A stretch of DNA of 6,250 bases from Prevotella sp. CAG:732. Lineage in GTDB: Bacteria; Bacteroidota; Bacteroidia; Bacteroidales; Bacteroidaceae. Each line of letters opens with the position of its first letter. Within the stretch, counting starts at the first letter, position 1. Where the stretch lies: the NCBI GenBank assembly GCA_000436035.1, contig FR893230.1:1-6250 (forward strand), written 5' to 3'. The translations under genes and the position numbers were made by a program. A model generated the notes under the pieces. That model had not been told where the DNA came from. It ran no database searches and saw only the letters and a program-made list of their open reading frames with translations. Shown in pieces: positions 1 through 4,343 of the stretch.

Positions 1-207
1 TATGAGGGCGGACTCGATGCCAACGGCAAACCTGCCGACACTCGTACCCTCGCCCAGAAGGTAACGATGGAGGAACTCCTCCATAGCCTCTGCCTCGACT
101 ATCCCGATGCCACCATCCTCGGCCATCGTGACCTCCCCGGCGTACGCAAGGAGTGTCCTTGCTTCGACACCAAGAAGTGGCTCGAAGACATCAAATTCCG
201 CATCTAG
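1..207 (+). CDS. N-acetylmuramoyl-L-alanine amidase, C-terminal part (5' end outside window)
   Basis: The last 68 residues of a peptidoglycan amidase of the Amidase_2 (T7 lysozyme-like) family, which cleaves the bond between N-acetylmuramic acid and L-alanine of the stem peptide. The open frame runs from base 1 to a TAG at 205-207. Visible motifs are YEGGLD..GKPADTRT near the beginning, GHRD at partial residues 41-44 (the His is a family zinc ligand) and KECPCFD at about 50-56, whose first Cys sits where the family has the third zinc ligand (CPGFD in most relatives). The upstream half with the first zinc His is outside the window. Such small amidases are common next to UpxY and HU-like genes in Bacteroidales accessory regions and may be phage- or element-derived. 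Family confidence is high; the physiological role is not known. Confidence 0.88.
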   Translation, partial: YEGGLDANGKPADTRTLAQKVTMEELLHSLCLDYPDATILGHRDLPGVRKECPCFDTKKWLEDIKFRI

Positions 208-247
208 CCATCCCCACCAAATACTTTCATACACATACGAAAACCAA

Positions 248-281
248 AATCCCCTCCGGCATCCATTTGCCAGAGGGGATT
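248..281 (-). terminator. Hairpin between convergent genes, probable terminator of the minus-strand UpxY gene
   Basis: AATCCCCTC (248-256) pairs perfectly with GAGGGGATT (273-281). After one C/A mismatch, GGC (258-260) pairs with GCC (269-271), leaving an 8-nt loop. On the minus strand the stem is followed by TTGGTTTTCG, a modest U-rich tail; on the plus strand no T-run follows. It lies 59 nt past the UpxY stop and 40 nt past the amidase stop, so it probably ends minus-strand transcription and may act weakly in both directions. Confidence 0.65.
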
Positions 282-340
282 CATGTATATCAATATCACA
301 GTCTTGCGATTCCTCGCTTCGTGAGAACGCTCCTAAGTTA

Positions 341-880
341 TTACTTCCTCTTCACAAACTTGCACTCCACCTTGCAAGCCAATGCCATTACACCATCAAG
401 GGAAATGACGAAGCGTTTGTTTTTTGCGCCTGTCACACGCTGGAAATAGCCCTCCAATCCCTCAAAGGGACCATCGCCTATCACCACCTTGGCATTAGGG
501 CGAAGTTCCGACATCTGTCTGGCATCCAAGAACTCAGGTTCTTGGTATGCCCCCGACTCATAGAAGCGGATGAAGTCCTCCATCTGTCTGTCGGGCACTA
601 TCAAGGGCGAGTTGGGAGCAAGGATGAACTGGAGATACGCTAGTCCCTTCTTCACCGCCATGATGCCATTATAGCTGTCATGCACGAAGATGAAGTTGTG
701 GATGGCAGGTGTCTCCTTGGTCTCTAGCTCGTCATCCACCACCACCTGTTTCCTCACCATCGGAATGAAGTTTTTGATGCCATGGCTATCGAGCAGTTCC
801 TTCGCCTTCATCTCTCGACAATAAGGGGAACTCATAGCAAACCACCTCACCTCATTCGGGTCTATTTTGAGTATCATCAT
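341..880 (-). CDS. UpxY family transcription antiterminator (NusG paralog), short form
   Basis: A 179-residue specialised NusG paralog. Family members bind RNA polymerase elongating through their own operon leader and prevent early termination, classically at Bacteroides capsular polysaccharide loci. The NGN domain starts at W13 with WFAMSSPYCREMKAKELL (13-30), closely matching the UpxY pattern W(Y/F)AM..tY.RE.Ka, followed by IHNFIFVHDSY (60-70). A KOW-like segment spans about 128-155 (NAKVVIGDGPFEGLEGYFQRV). Two ATG codons are adjacent (880 and 877) and either could be used. No clear promoter is seen in the 149 bp upstream, so it may be read from the promoter of the 51-codon gene. A hairpin lies 59 nt past the stop. 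No UpxZ partner or polysaccharide gene adjoins it in the window, so its target operon is unknown. Confidence 0.88.
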   Translation of the reverse strand: MMILKIDPNEVRWFAMSSPYCREMKAKELLDSHGIKNFIPMVRKQVVVDDELETKETPAIHNFIFVHDSYNGIMAVKKGLAYLQFILAPNSPLIVPDRQMEDFIRFYESGAYQEPEFLDARQMSELRPNAKVVIGDGPFEGLEGYFQRVTGAKNKRFVISLDGVMALACKVECKFVKRK

Positions 881-1029
881 AATTTCAAAGAACGATTCTA
901 TAACTATTCCTATCTTTTCATGGCTTCAATTGAACTTGAACCTACCAACACTGGCATCTTGAAAATGAAAGACTGCCTATCTCTCAGGGATTTGATAAAA
1001 AACTTGTGTAAAATATGCCAAGAACAATG
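881..1029. other. Intergenic leader upstream of the UpxY gene at 341-880
   Basis: 149 bp between a 51-codon gene and the short UpxY gene. I find no TAnnTTTG box at a sensible distance from the start. The only palindrome seen is TTCAATTGAA at 925-934. Transcription probably enters from upstream. UpxY-type leaders are the expected site of regulation, but nothing in the sequence proves that here. Confidence 0.35.
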
Positions 1030-1185
1030 CTATGAATACATACTTTTCAAAGCTTCTTCTACGAAAGTAAAGGCACTAACATTTGGCAGACCGAGGCTAG
1101 AAATTCTATCCCATTCTGCATCCTTGATTTCTTTCGAAGAGTCACGAAGGAAATCTAAAACTTGTTGTGTATATTTATCTACCAT
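1030..1185 (-). CDS. Small hypothetical protein, 51 aa
   Basis: An ORF starting at an ATG (1183-1185) and ending with TAG (1030-1032). The protein begins MVDKYTQQVLDFLRDSSK and ends VEEALKSMYS; it is charged, probably helical, with no membrane segment or signal peptide. The frame stays open upstream to 1263, but that extension would cross the promoter box at 1212-1219 and is AT-rich and low in quality, so the internal ATG at 1185 is preferred. The box lies 27 nt from this ATG, which fits a short leader. I do not recognise the family. It is the gene immediately upstream of the short UpxY gene and may be transcribed with it. Confidence 0.55.
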   Translation of the reverse strand: MVDKYTQQVLDFLRDSSKEIKDAEWDRISSLGLPNVSAFTFVEEALKSMYS

Positions 1186-1211
1186 AATTAAGTTTGTTGA
1201 GAAACTTTTTG

Positions 1212-1219
1212 CAAAGATA
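1212..1219 (-). promoter_or_regulatory. Bacteroidetes -7 promoter box upstream of the 51-aa gene
   Basis: The minus strand reads TATCTTTG, an exact match to the TAnnTTTG -7 consensus. A clear TTTG -33 element is missing; TGTG at 1242-1245 is the nearest candidate, with a 22-nt spacer. Further upstream TTAAATGTGATAAAA (1236-1250) resembles the conserved TTAAATCAGATAAAA tract of the two duplicated promoter modules in this window. Confidence 0.6.
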
Positions 1220-1277
1220 CATATTATTGGACGTATTTTATCACATTTAATGTTAAAAAACACCAGGCTTATATGCG

Positions 1278-1353
1278 GTAACTACTCAGCACCCCCAATG
1301 GTATGAGAAGTTACTTGACCATCTTATGCTGCTAGGGGGTGCTGAGTAGTTAC
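1278..1353. repeat. Perfect 19-bp inverted repeat with 38-nt loop, probable IS66-type end
   Basis: GTAACTACTCAGCACCCCC at 1278-1296 is the exact reverse complement of 1335-1353. The match continues outward by ATGCG on both sides if one extra G in the left copy is looped out. The outer sequence GTAAC agrees with the GTAA ends known for IS66-family terminal repeats, and the inner copy begins at the stop codon of the transposase remnant. It may be the element's end doubled back on itself, or a 76-bp miniature element. The 8-bp flanks (1270-1277 and 1354-1361) are not identical, so a target duplication is not visible. Confidence 0.75.
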
Positions 1354-1622
1354 GCATGCTGAGGGAGCTCAGCATCCTTGCCATCTTCATAACGGCGAAC
1401 ATAGTCACATGGCAAAAACGACTCGTCTCCTTCCTCGCCAAACAATATGCGAGTAAGTACATCCTCAATATACTCACCAAAATTCACTTTGTTCAATATA
1501 CAACTTTCCAACAACCCAAACATAAATGATATGTTCTGGGCTGCGAAATGACTTCCCGTCTGCTGCCAATTACGTCTTCCCATAGCGATATGTCGGAAAC
1601 ATCTCTCTATGGCAATAATCAC
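1350..1622 (-). pseudogene. IS66 family transposase, C-terminal fragment
   Basis: The readable part starts at about IIAIERCFRHIAMGRRNW and continues to AELPQHA. The ERC.RHIA.GRRNW stretch corresponds to the conserved (D/E)NN..E..IRP...GRKNW region of IS66 transposases, including the Glu that is the last residue of the DDE triad. GSHFAAQNISFMFGLLESC..N and VNFGEYIEDVLTRI match the family's C-terminal domain (GSH.AA....y.LlgtCK.Ng.....yl.dvL.ri), and SFLPCDYV matches the terminal ELLP-like motif. The first two catalytic aspartates are absent. It overlaps the upstream frame by 53 bp in a different phase, so the break is a frameshift plus deletion. Its TAA lies inside the terminal repeat. Confidence 0.8.
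1356..1375. repeat. Perfect 8-bp stem, 4-nt loop hairpin next to the IS end
   Basis: ATGCTGAG (1356-1363), GGAG loop, CTCAGCAT (1368-1375). It lies within the last codons of the transposase fragment, only 2 bp from the 19-bp repeat arm, and shares the GCTGAG core with that arm. There is no T-run on either side, so it is not a standard terminator. It may be part of the structured end recognised by the transposase (inference). Confidence 0.6.
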
Positions 1623-1935
1623 CTGCTGCTCGGAACCTTCTGAGCGTATCCATGAGGCGGTCTACAATCTGCTTGCTCCATTTCTTGCGGAACTCCAAGC
1701 GAGCTTTAGGGCTTTGGTCATCCTCCAACAAGATAAGAAGCATGTCTGTCACGACAAACATATTCGAACTCTTTATCTCGATTGAGTCTCCATCTGGAGA
1801 CATCAAAATCAACTTCTCCACTTGCCAGTTCTTTGGCTTTGGAGTCTCATCCTTACAATACTTACGCAGACTACGCCCCTTTCGGTTCTGGTTGTAGTCT
1901 TGCATCACCTTTTCAAAATATTCTTTGCTTTCCAT
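1570..1935 (-). pseudogene. IS66 accessory ORF (TnpA-like) fused by deletion to transposase fragment
   Basis: A 121-codon frame from an ATG at 1935. Residues 1-30 (YFEKVMQDYNQNRKGRSLRKYCKDE) look like the helix-turn-helix N-terminus of IS66 TnpA proteins. Residues 33-65 (ending VEKLILMSPDGDSIEIKSSN and a hydrophobic tail) resemble the TnpA C-terminal strand region, so the usual middle segment appears deleted. From about residue 74, PKARLEFRKKWSKQIVDRLMDTL resembles the R...R...S.PI.D.L..WL segment of the IS66 transposase, implying a second deletion that joined TnpA to TnpC. The last residues after AAGDY are out of phase with the transposase C-terminus that follows. The family call comes from motif memory, not a search. 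Confidence 0.6.
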
Positions 1936-1959
1936 TTTATATGAATTTTAAAACGGTTG

Positions 1960-1967
1960 CAAAAATA
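1960..1967 (-). promoter_or_regulatory. Possible -7 promoter box upstream of the IS66 accessory ORF
   Basis: The minus strand reads TATTTTTG, matching TAnnTTTG, 25 nt before the ATG at 1935. No TTTG-like -33 is seen at 19-21 nt spacing, so support is limited. Confidence 0.35.
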
Positions 1968-1978
1968 GTATTTTTCAT

Positions 1979-2295
1979 TCAAGCCACCTTACGCTGTATT
2001 GGTGGTTTACCCTCCATTTCTTTAATCAATGAGACCAAAGCTGATTTTGTCATGTCATCATATGACGCTACTGGCAGATTGCTTGTTTCCAAAACTGCAT
2101 TGTCTTCTGTTTCTACAACCAATGGATGCAGACCTGATTCCCCTACAGAAGGAACAGGCTCACCTGTTGGCTTACGATAAGAATCATTACGTAAACAATG
2201 AAGCATCTTGGTATAGCTTACTTTTTGCTCTTGTACTCGGTTCGGAACTTGCGAACCATTGAGGCATAGTACTTGCCTTCTTCGTTTATATTCAT
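1979..2295 (-). pseudogene. Frame-interrupted ORF, possible IS66 orf1-like protein
   Basis: An ATG at 2295 opens a 25-codon frame (MNINEEGKYYASMVRKFRTE, then YKSKK) that stops at a TAA (2218-2220). A -1 shift in the run AGC AAA AAG joins it to a long frame beginning VSYTKMLHCLRNDSYRKP and ending EGKPPIQRKVA at a TGA (1979-1981), giving about 105 residues. The promoter box at 2322-2329 sits at the right distance for the ATG at 2295, supporting that start. The long downstream frame also stays open upstream to 2389, but that would read through the promoter. The YYASMV..F...YKS pattern resembles the N-terminus of the neighbouring IS66 TnpA-like ORF, so a transposon origin is plausible but unproven. 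Whether the shift is programmed, a decay mutation or a sequence error cannot be decided here. Confidence 0.5.
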
Positions 2296-2321
2296 TTTGT
2301 CCCAAATTTAAAATCTGGGAG

Positions 2322-2353
2322 CAAAGGTAACTATTTTTATAGAGGTATGCAAG
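2322..2353 (-). promoter_or_regulatory. Bacteroidetes promoter for the interrupted ORF
   Basis: The minus strand has CTTG (2350-2353), a 20-nt spacer, and TACCTTTG (2322-2329), which matches the -7 consensus exactly and the -33 TTTG at three of four positions. It is 26 nt from the ATG at 2295. Confidence 0.6.
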
Positions 2354-2385
2354 ACGGTCTAAAGTGACTGTTTTCCAATAAATTA

Positions 2386-2670
2386 TCACCAGCCAAAAAT
2401 ATCTTGATGAGTTCCTATATCAACAAGCAGCAATATTAGCTCTTTGTCATTTTGCTTCCATACCAACAACCAATTTGGATTGATATGACATTCCAAGCAC
2501 CCTTTATAATTTCCTTTCAAAGGATGCAATTTATATTTTGGGGGAAGAGTTCCCGTCTCTCCTAAAATAGAAATGATAGTTTTAAACTCTTCACTATCAC
2601 AACCCCGCTTCATACACTTTTTGAATGACTTTTTAAACAAGGTTGAATACTTGACTGTGTATTTCATCAT
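2386..2670 (-). CDS. Type II toxin, YafQ family mRNA interferase (substituted active site)
   Basis: A 94-residue RelE/YafQ-superfamily ribosome-dependent endoribonuclease toxin. Motifs aligned by eye to E. coli YafQ: HPLKG (H49, equivalent to YafQ H50), ECHINPNWLLVW (H62, equivalent to H63) and GTHQDIFG (H88 and F92, equivalent to H87 and F91). The position equivalent to catalytic YafQ D67 is N66 here, whereas the second toxin in this window keeps Asp. Length is normal for the family. Two ATG codons are available (2670, 2667); the first overlaps the antitoxin stop by four bases, the tight coupling usual for antitoxin-toxin operons. Expression is expected to be repressed by the antitoxin or complex at the shared promoter. 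The reduced or altered activity implied by the Asn is inference. Confidence 0.87.
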   Translation of the reverse strand: MMKYTVKYSTLFKKSFKKCMKRGCDSEEFKTIISILGETGTLPPKYKLHPLKGNYKGCLECHINPNWLLVWKQNDKELILLLVDIGTHQDIFGW

Positions 2671-2870
2671 TCAACGAGGCTTTTCATTAAAACATCTAAG
2701 TCATTGGTCTCAAAAAGCTGCTCTTTCTCTGCTGCCTCCAATGCCTTATCTAGATGGTTTGCCTTTAAGGTTTTCTGCCTTGTTGCAATCCACCCAAACT
2801 TCTTGATGAGTGCATTAAATAGGCTCACATCATTAGTTGGGACATTCAATGTATATGTTGCTGTAGCCAT
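2667..2870 (-). CDS. Antitoxin of the first YafQ-type pair
   Basis: A 67-residue protein (MATATYTLNVPTNDVSLFNA at the start, NDLDVLMKSLVE at the end). The N-terminus looks like a short beta strand followed by a helix, and the C-terminal half is charged (KALEAAEKEQLFETNDLD), as expected for a toxin-wrapping tail. I do not recognise a named DNA-binding fold with certainty; the assignment rests on size, order (antitoxin first) and the 4-base overlap with an unmistakable YafQ toxin. Its end resembles that of the antitoxin at 3576-3824 (hydrophobic ESFIASMQ). A strong promoter box lies 36 nt upstream. Confidence 0.75.
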   Translation of the reverse strand: MATATYTLNVPTNDVSLFNALIKKFGWIATRQKTLKANHLDKALEAAEKEQLFETNDLDVLMKSLVE

Positions 2871-2903
2871 ATTCTTAACTTATTATATTATTTAAACTTT
2901 TAC

Positions 2904-2959
2904 TGCAAAGATATGTTTTTTCATTGAAACCACCAAGGGTTTTATCTGATTTAACACTT
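2904..2959 (-). repeat. Duplicated 56-bp promoter module, copy A
   Basis: This 56-bp stretch matches 4281-4336 at 49 of 56 positions by hand count, without gaps, and both copies lie upstream of antitoxin-type genes in the same orientation. The conserved parts are TGCAAAGATATG (-7 box complement), CCAAGGGTTT (around -33) and ATCTGATTTAACACTT further upstream. Confidence 0.85.
2906..2937 (-). promoter_or_regulatory. Promoter of the first YafQ-type toxin-antitoxin pair
   Basis: The minus strand reads CTTG (2934-2937), 20 nt, then TATCTTTG (2906-2913), an exact -7 and a 3/4 -33. Start of transcription is expected near 2899, giving a leader of about 30 nt before the antitoxin ATG. Confidence 0.75.
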
Positions 2960-3099
2960 CTATTGAGAGTTTGCCCTGTATTTGTTTAACAGAATATTGT
3001 ATATCACCATTACAGCGTCCCCACTATTTTACAAGCAGTTACACATATAAGTTTTTTGAAAAAAGTGATTTCATTATCGTTTTTAGGGTAAAAGATTAC
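2960..3099. other. Non-coding stretch with no recognised gene
   Basis: 140 bp between the first toxin-antitoxin promoter and the 43-codon small ORF. Only very short frames are present. It includes a less AT-rich patch at about 3012-3042 (around CAGCGTCCCC) flanked by AT-rich DNA, and a run of T followed by A (TTTTTTGAAAAAA, near 3051-3064). Stem GGTAA/TTACC at 3087-3100 is too weak for a terminator. Nothing here can be assigned a function. Confidence 0.4.
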
Positions 3100-3231
3100 C
3101 TAAGCGCACTCCTTCACCTCTTCGTTTTTTTCTTTATAGTAACATGGAAGCATAGAACGATAGTCCTTATCCCCATCTTTCATGTGGGTAAGGATGTCCT
3201 CTACAAAAGACTTACGCTCTAATAATGACAT
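3100..3231 (-). CDS. Small hypothetical ORF, 43 aa
   Basis: ATG at 3229-3231, TAG at 3100-3102. The protein begins MSLLERKSFVEDILTHMKDG and ends with KEKNEEVKECA; it is hydrophilic, with normal amino-acid composition, unlike the AT-biased frames around it. It is 52 nt downstream of the second YafQ toxin and could be read from that operon; no convincing TAnnTTTG box precedes it. I do not recognise a family, and it may be a fragment of a larger lost gene. Confidence 0.4.
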   Translation of the reverse strand: MSLLERKSFVEDILTHMKDGDKDYRSMLPCYYKEKNEEVKECA

Positions 3232-3283
3232 ATATAAGTCACTTCAAAAAAATATTTTTGTTTAGTGAATATGACAGAAGCTA

Positions 3284-3571
3284 TTATCGTTTTCTTCCCT
3301 TTCCAAACAATTCAGAATGGGAGCCCAAACGAACTAGCTTGACAATATCCTTTTCCTTATCAAACCAAATCAACAGCCAATCGTCTTCAATATGGCATTC
3401 CATAAAATTCTTCCATTCTCCTTTCAATGGATGTGGATTGTTTTCTTCTGGAATGTCCTCGCCATTCAATAGTTTATTCACAATAGCAAAAAGTTTCTCC
3501 ACTTTAGCAAGGTCTTTGCTAAAACGTTTGAAATCTTTCTTAAACTGTGAAGACTTACGAAGTTCTTTCAT
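3284..3571 (-). CDS. Type II toxin, YafQ family mRNA interferase
   Basis: A 95-residue RelE/YafQ-superfamily toxin, expected to cleave mRNA in the ribosomal A site. All catalytic positions aligned by eye to E. coli YafQ are present: H47 in NPHPLKG (YafQ H50), H60 in MECHIEDDW (H63), D64 and W65 (D67, W68), H85 and F89 in GSHSELFG (H87, F91). The N-terminus MKELRKSSQFKKDFKRFSKD is the typical basic helical hairpin. The ATG at 3569-3571 begins 4 nt after the antitoxin stop, so the two are surely co-transcribed. It shares the HPLKG..K...ECHI..[ND]WLL[VI]W pattern with the toxin at 2386-2670, so the two are distant paralogs. Confidence 0.92.
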   Translation of the reverse strand: MKELRKSSQFKKDFKRFSKDLAKVEKLFAIVNKLLNGEDIPEENNPHPLKGEWKNFMECHIEDDWLLIWFDKEKDIVKLVRLGSHSELFGKGRKR

Positions 3572-3575
3572 GACA

Positions 3576-3824
3576 TTATTGCATTGAGGCTATAAAACTT
3601 TCCAAATTGTCCATGCAGACTGGACCAGCATCCTTACCATTCTCAATTTCCTTCATGGCAGCCAACGTTATAGCATTAGGAATTTCCTCCTGCGCCTTAA
3701 CAGAAGAATAAGCATTATTCACGGAATCAATTATTTTAACTCCACGAAATGCCTTGAGCGCATCTTTAAGCTGCGCCAAAATGGAAGGATTTTCTACTTG
3801 CAATGTCAACGTTGTCATAATCAT
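3576..3824 (-). CDS. Antitoxin of the second YafQ-type pair
   Basis: An 82-residue protein starting MIMTTLTLQVENPSILAQLK (ATG at 3824 or, with equal plausibility, 3818) and ending in an acidic-hydrophobic tail (CMDNLESFIASMQ). TTLTLQVENPSILAQLKDALKAF suggests a short beta strand followed by a helix, in line with a dimeric DNA-binding N-terminus, and the tail is the likely toxin-binding part. It lies 4 nt upstream of the YafQ toxin. It is not clearly related to E. coli DinJ at the sequence level; assignment rests on context and size. A promoter box lies 14 nt before the ATG at 3824, so the leader is extremely short. Confidence 0.8.
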   Translation of the reverse strand: MIMTTLTLQVENPSILAQLKDALKAFRGVKIIDSVNNAYSSVKAQEEIPNAITLAAMKEIENGKDAGPVCMDNLESFIASMQ

Positions 3825-3837
3825 TATATTTATTTTG

Positions 3838-3845
3838 CAAATATA
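3838..3845 (-). promoter_or_regulatory. -7 promoter box of the second YafQ-type pair
   Basis: The minus strand reads TATATTTG, an exact TAnnTTTG. No TTTG-like -33 is found at the usual spacing. Transcription starting about 7 nt further would leave only about 7-13 nt before the antitoxin ATG, depending on which start is used. Confidence 0.5.
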
Positions 3846-3894
3846 CGACTATTTCTTGTATTTCTGTTTCTTTCCTGTTATTATTTATACAATT

Positions 3895-4008
3895 TTAAGC
3901 TATCTCAAAATCCTTCCATTTCGTATCGTAGGATTGATAGATATCAGCAGAGTCAACAGACGTAATTTCTAGGTATTCACGCAAAAAGTCTATCTTCTTT
4001 CTAAAATT
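3895..4008 (-). other. 37-codon open frame overlapping the end of the orphan antitoxin gene, no start codon
   Basis: In the -1 phase relative to the antitoxin-like gene, an open frame continues from 4008 to a TAA at 3895-3897. It reads NFRKKIDFLREYLEITSVDS and then ADIYQSYDTKWKDFEIA, protein-like and without AT-biased filler. There is no ATG. It could be the true C-terminal extension of the antitoxin-like protein lost by a frameshift, or the tail of a deleted gene. I do not recognise a family. Confidence 0.35.
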
Positions 4009-4256
4009 TCAGCCCATTCTTTCTTATAATCAAGAGATAAATCATCTGGGCATTGAGATCCCATCTCCAAAGCCTTGACCTTTGGATTGATATAGTACTT
4101 TGGTCGAGAAGCTGCTACATTATTTTTCCCAATAATTTCCAAGAAAACTTGCATTCCTGTTTCCACCGCCTCGGACACGCTCATGTTATGAAGGCGTGCA
4201 TAAGCTGCAACACTATTATAAATCCTACTATCTAGCGTTATTGTATTCATACTCAT
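3990..4256 (-). CDS. Orphan ribbon-helix-helix antitoxin-like protein
   Basis: An 88-residue protein. Residues 3-42 (beginning MNTITLDSRIYNSVAAYARL) fit a ribbon-helix-helix domain: short strand NTITLD, helix A, turn HNMSV, helix B SEAVETGMQVFLEII. The C-terminal half contains YYINPKVKALEMGSQCPDDL and a charged end, reminiscent of Bacteroidetes type II antitoxins that wrap a RelE/ParE toxin. No toxin follows: the next gene is the next antitoxin with its own promoter. ATG codons occur at 4256 and 4250; the promoter box is 27 nt upstream of the first. The gene sits 87 bp downstream of the long UpxY gene. It may be a solitary antitoxin, a regulator, or the remnant of a pair. Confidence 0.65.
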   Translation of the reverse strand: MSMNTITLDSRIYNSVAAYARLHNMSVSEAVETGMQVFLEIIGKNNVAASRPKYYINPKVKALEMGSQCPDDLSLDYKKEWAEILERR

Positions 4257-4280
4257 TTCCTTCCTTTAAAGCAATTAGAT

Positions 4281-4336
4281 TGCAAAGATATGCTTTTTCC
4301 TCAAAACTGCCAAGGGTTTCATCTGATTTAACACTT
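4281..4336 (-). repeat. Duplicated 56-bp promoter module, copy B
   Basis: Second copy of the module at 2904-2959 (49 of 56 identical by hand count). Its distal end is only 7 bp from the stop codon of the long UpxY gene, so the whole module fits in the narrow gap between UpxY and the orphan antitoxin-like gene. Confidence 0.85.
4283..4314 (-). promoter_or_regulatory. Promoter of the orphan antitoxin-like gene
   Basis: CTTG (4311-4314), 20-nt spacer, TATCTTTG (4283-4290) on the minus strand; the same arrangement as the first toxin-antitoxin promoter. The orphan gene is therefore probably transcribed apart from UpxY. Confidence 0.75.
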
Positions 4337-4343
4337 TATGAAA

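Larger units (their letters stand above)
1278..1935 (-). mobile_element. Decayed IS66-family insertion sequence, internally deleted
   Basis: This span holds a terminal-repeat-like end at 1278-1296, a frame ending in an IS66 transposase C-terminus, and an upstream frame that starts like an IS66 accessory ORF and then passes into transposase-like sequence. An intact IS66 element is about 2-3 kb with three genes; here only about 650 bp remain, with TnpB and nearly all of the transposase catalytic domain missing. No copy of the terminal repeat is found upstream of 1935, so the other boundary is lost or lies further out; the interrupted ORF at 1979-2295 may belong to the same or a related element. 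The element cannot move on its own. Confidence 0.7.

Noticed and set aside
107..643. A 178-codon plus-strand open frame
   Set aside because: It crosses the end of the amidase, the terminator hairpin and the reverse strand of the UpxY gene; composition is random-like and no motif is seen.
1186..1263. 26-codon N-terminal extension of the 51-aa protein
   Set aside because: It would include the promoter box at 1212-1219, and the encoded residues look like translated AT-rich spacer.
782..1306. A 174-codon plus-strand open frame
   Set aside because: It runs antisense through the UpxY start, the 51-codon gene and its promoter and ends in the IS repeat; it is Leu/Ser/Ile-rich without domain motifs.
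2296..2389. N-terminal extension of the 1979-2295 frame to 2389
   Set aside because: That extension would be translated across the TACCTTTG promoter box; the ATG at 2295 in the other frame fits the promoter better.
3081..3102. Hairpin GGTAA/TTACC as terminator of the 43-codon ORF
   Set aside because: Only five base pairs, it overlaps the stop codon, and on the minus strand it is followed by an A-run, not a T-run.
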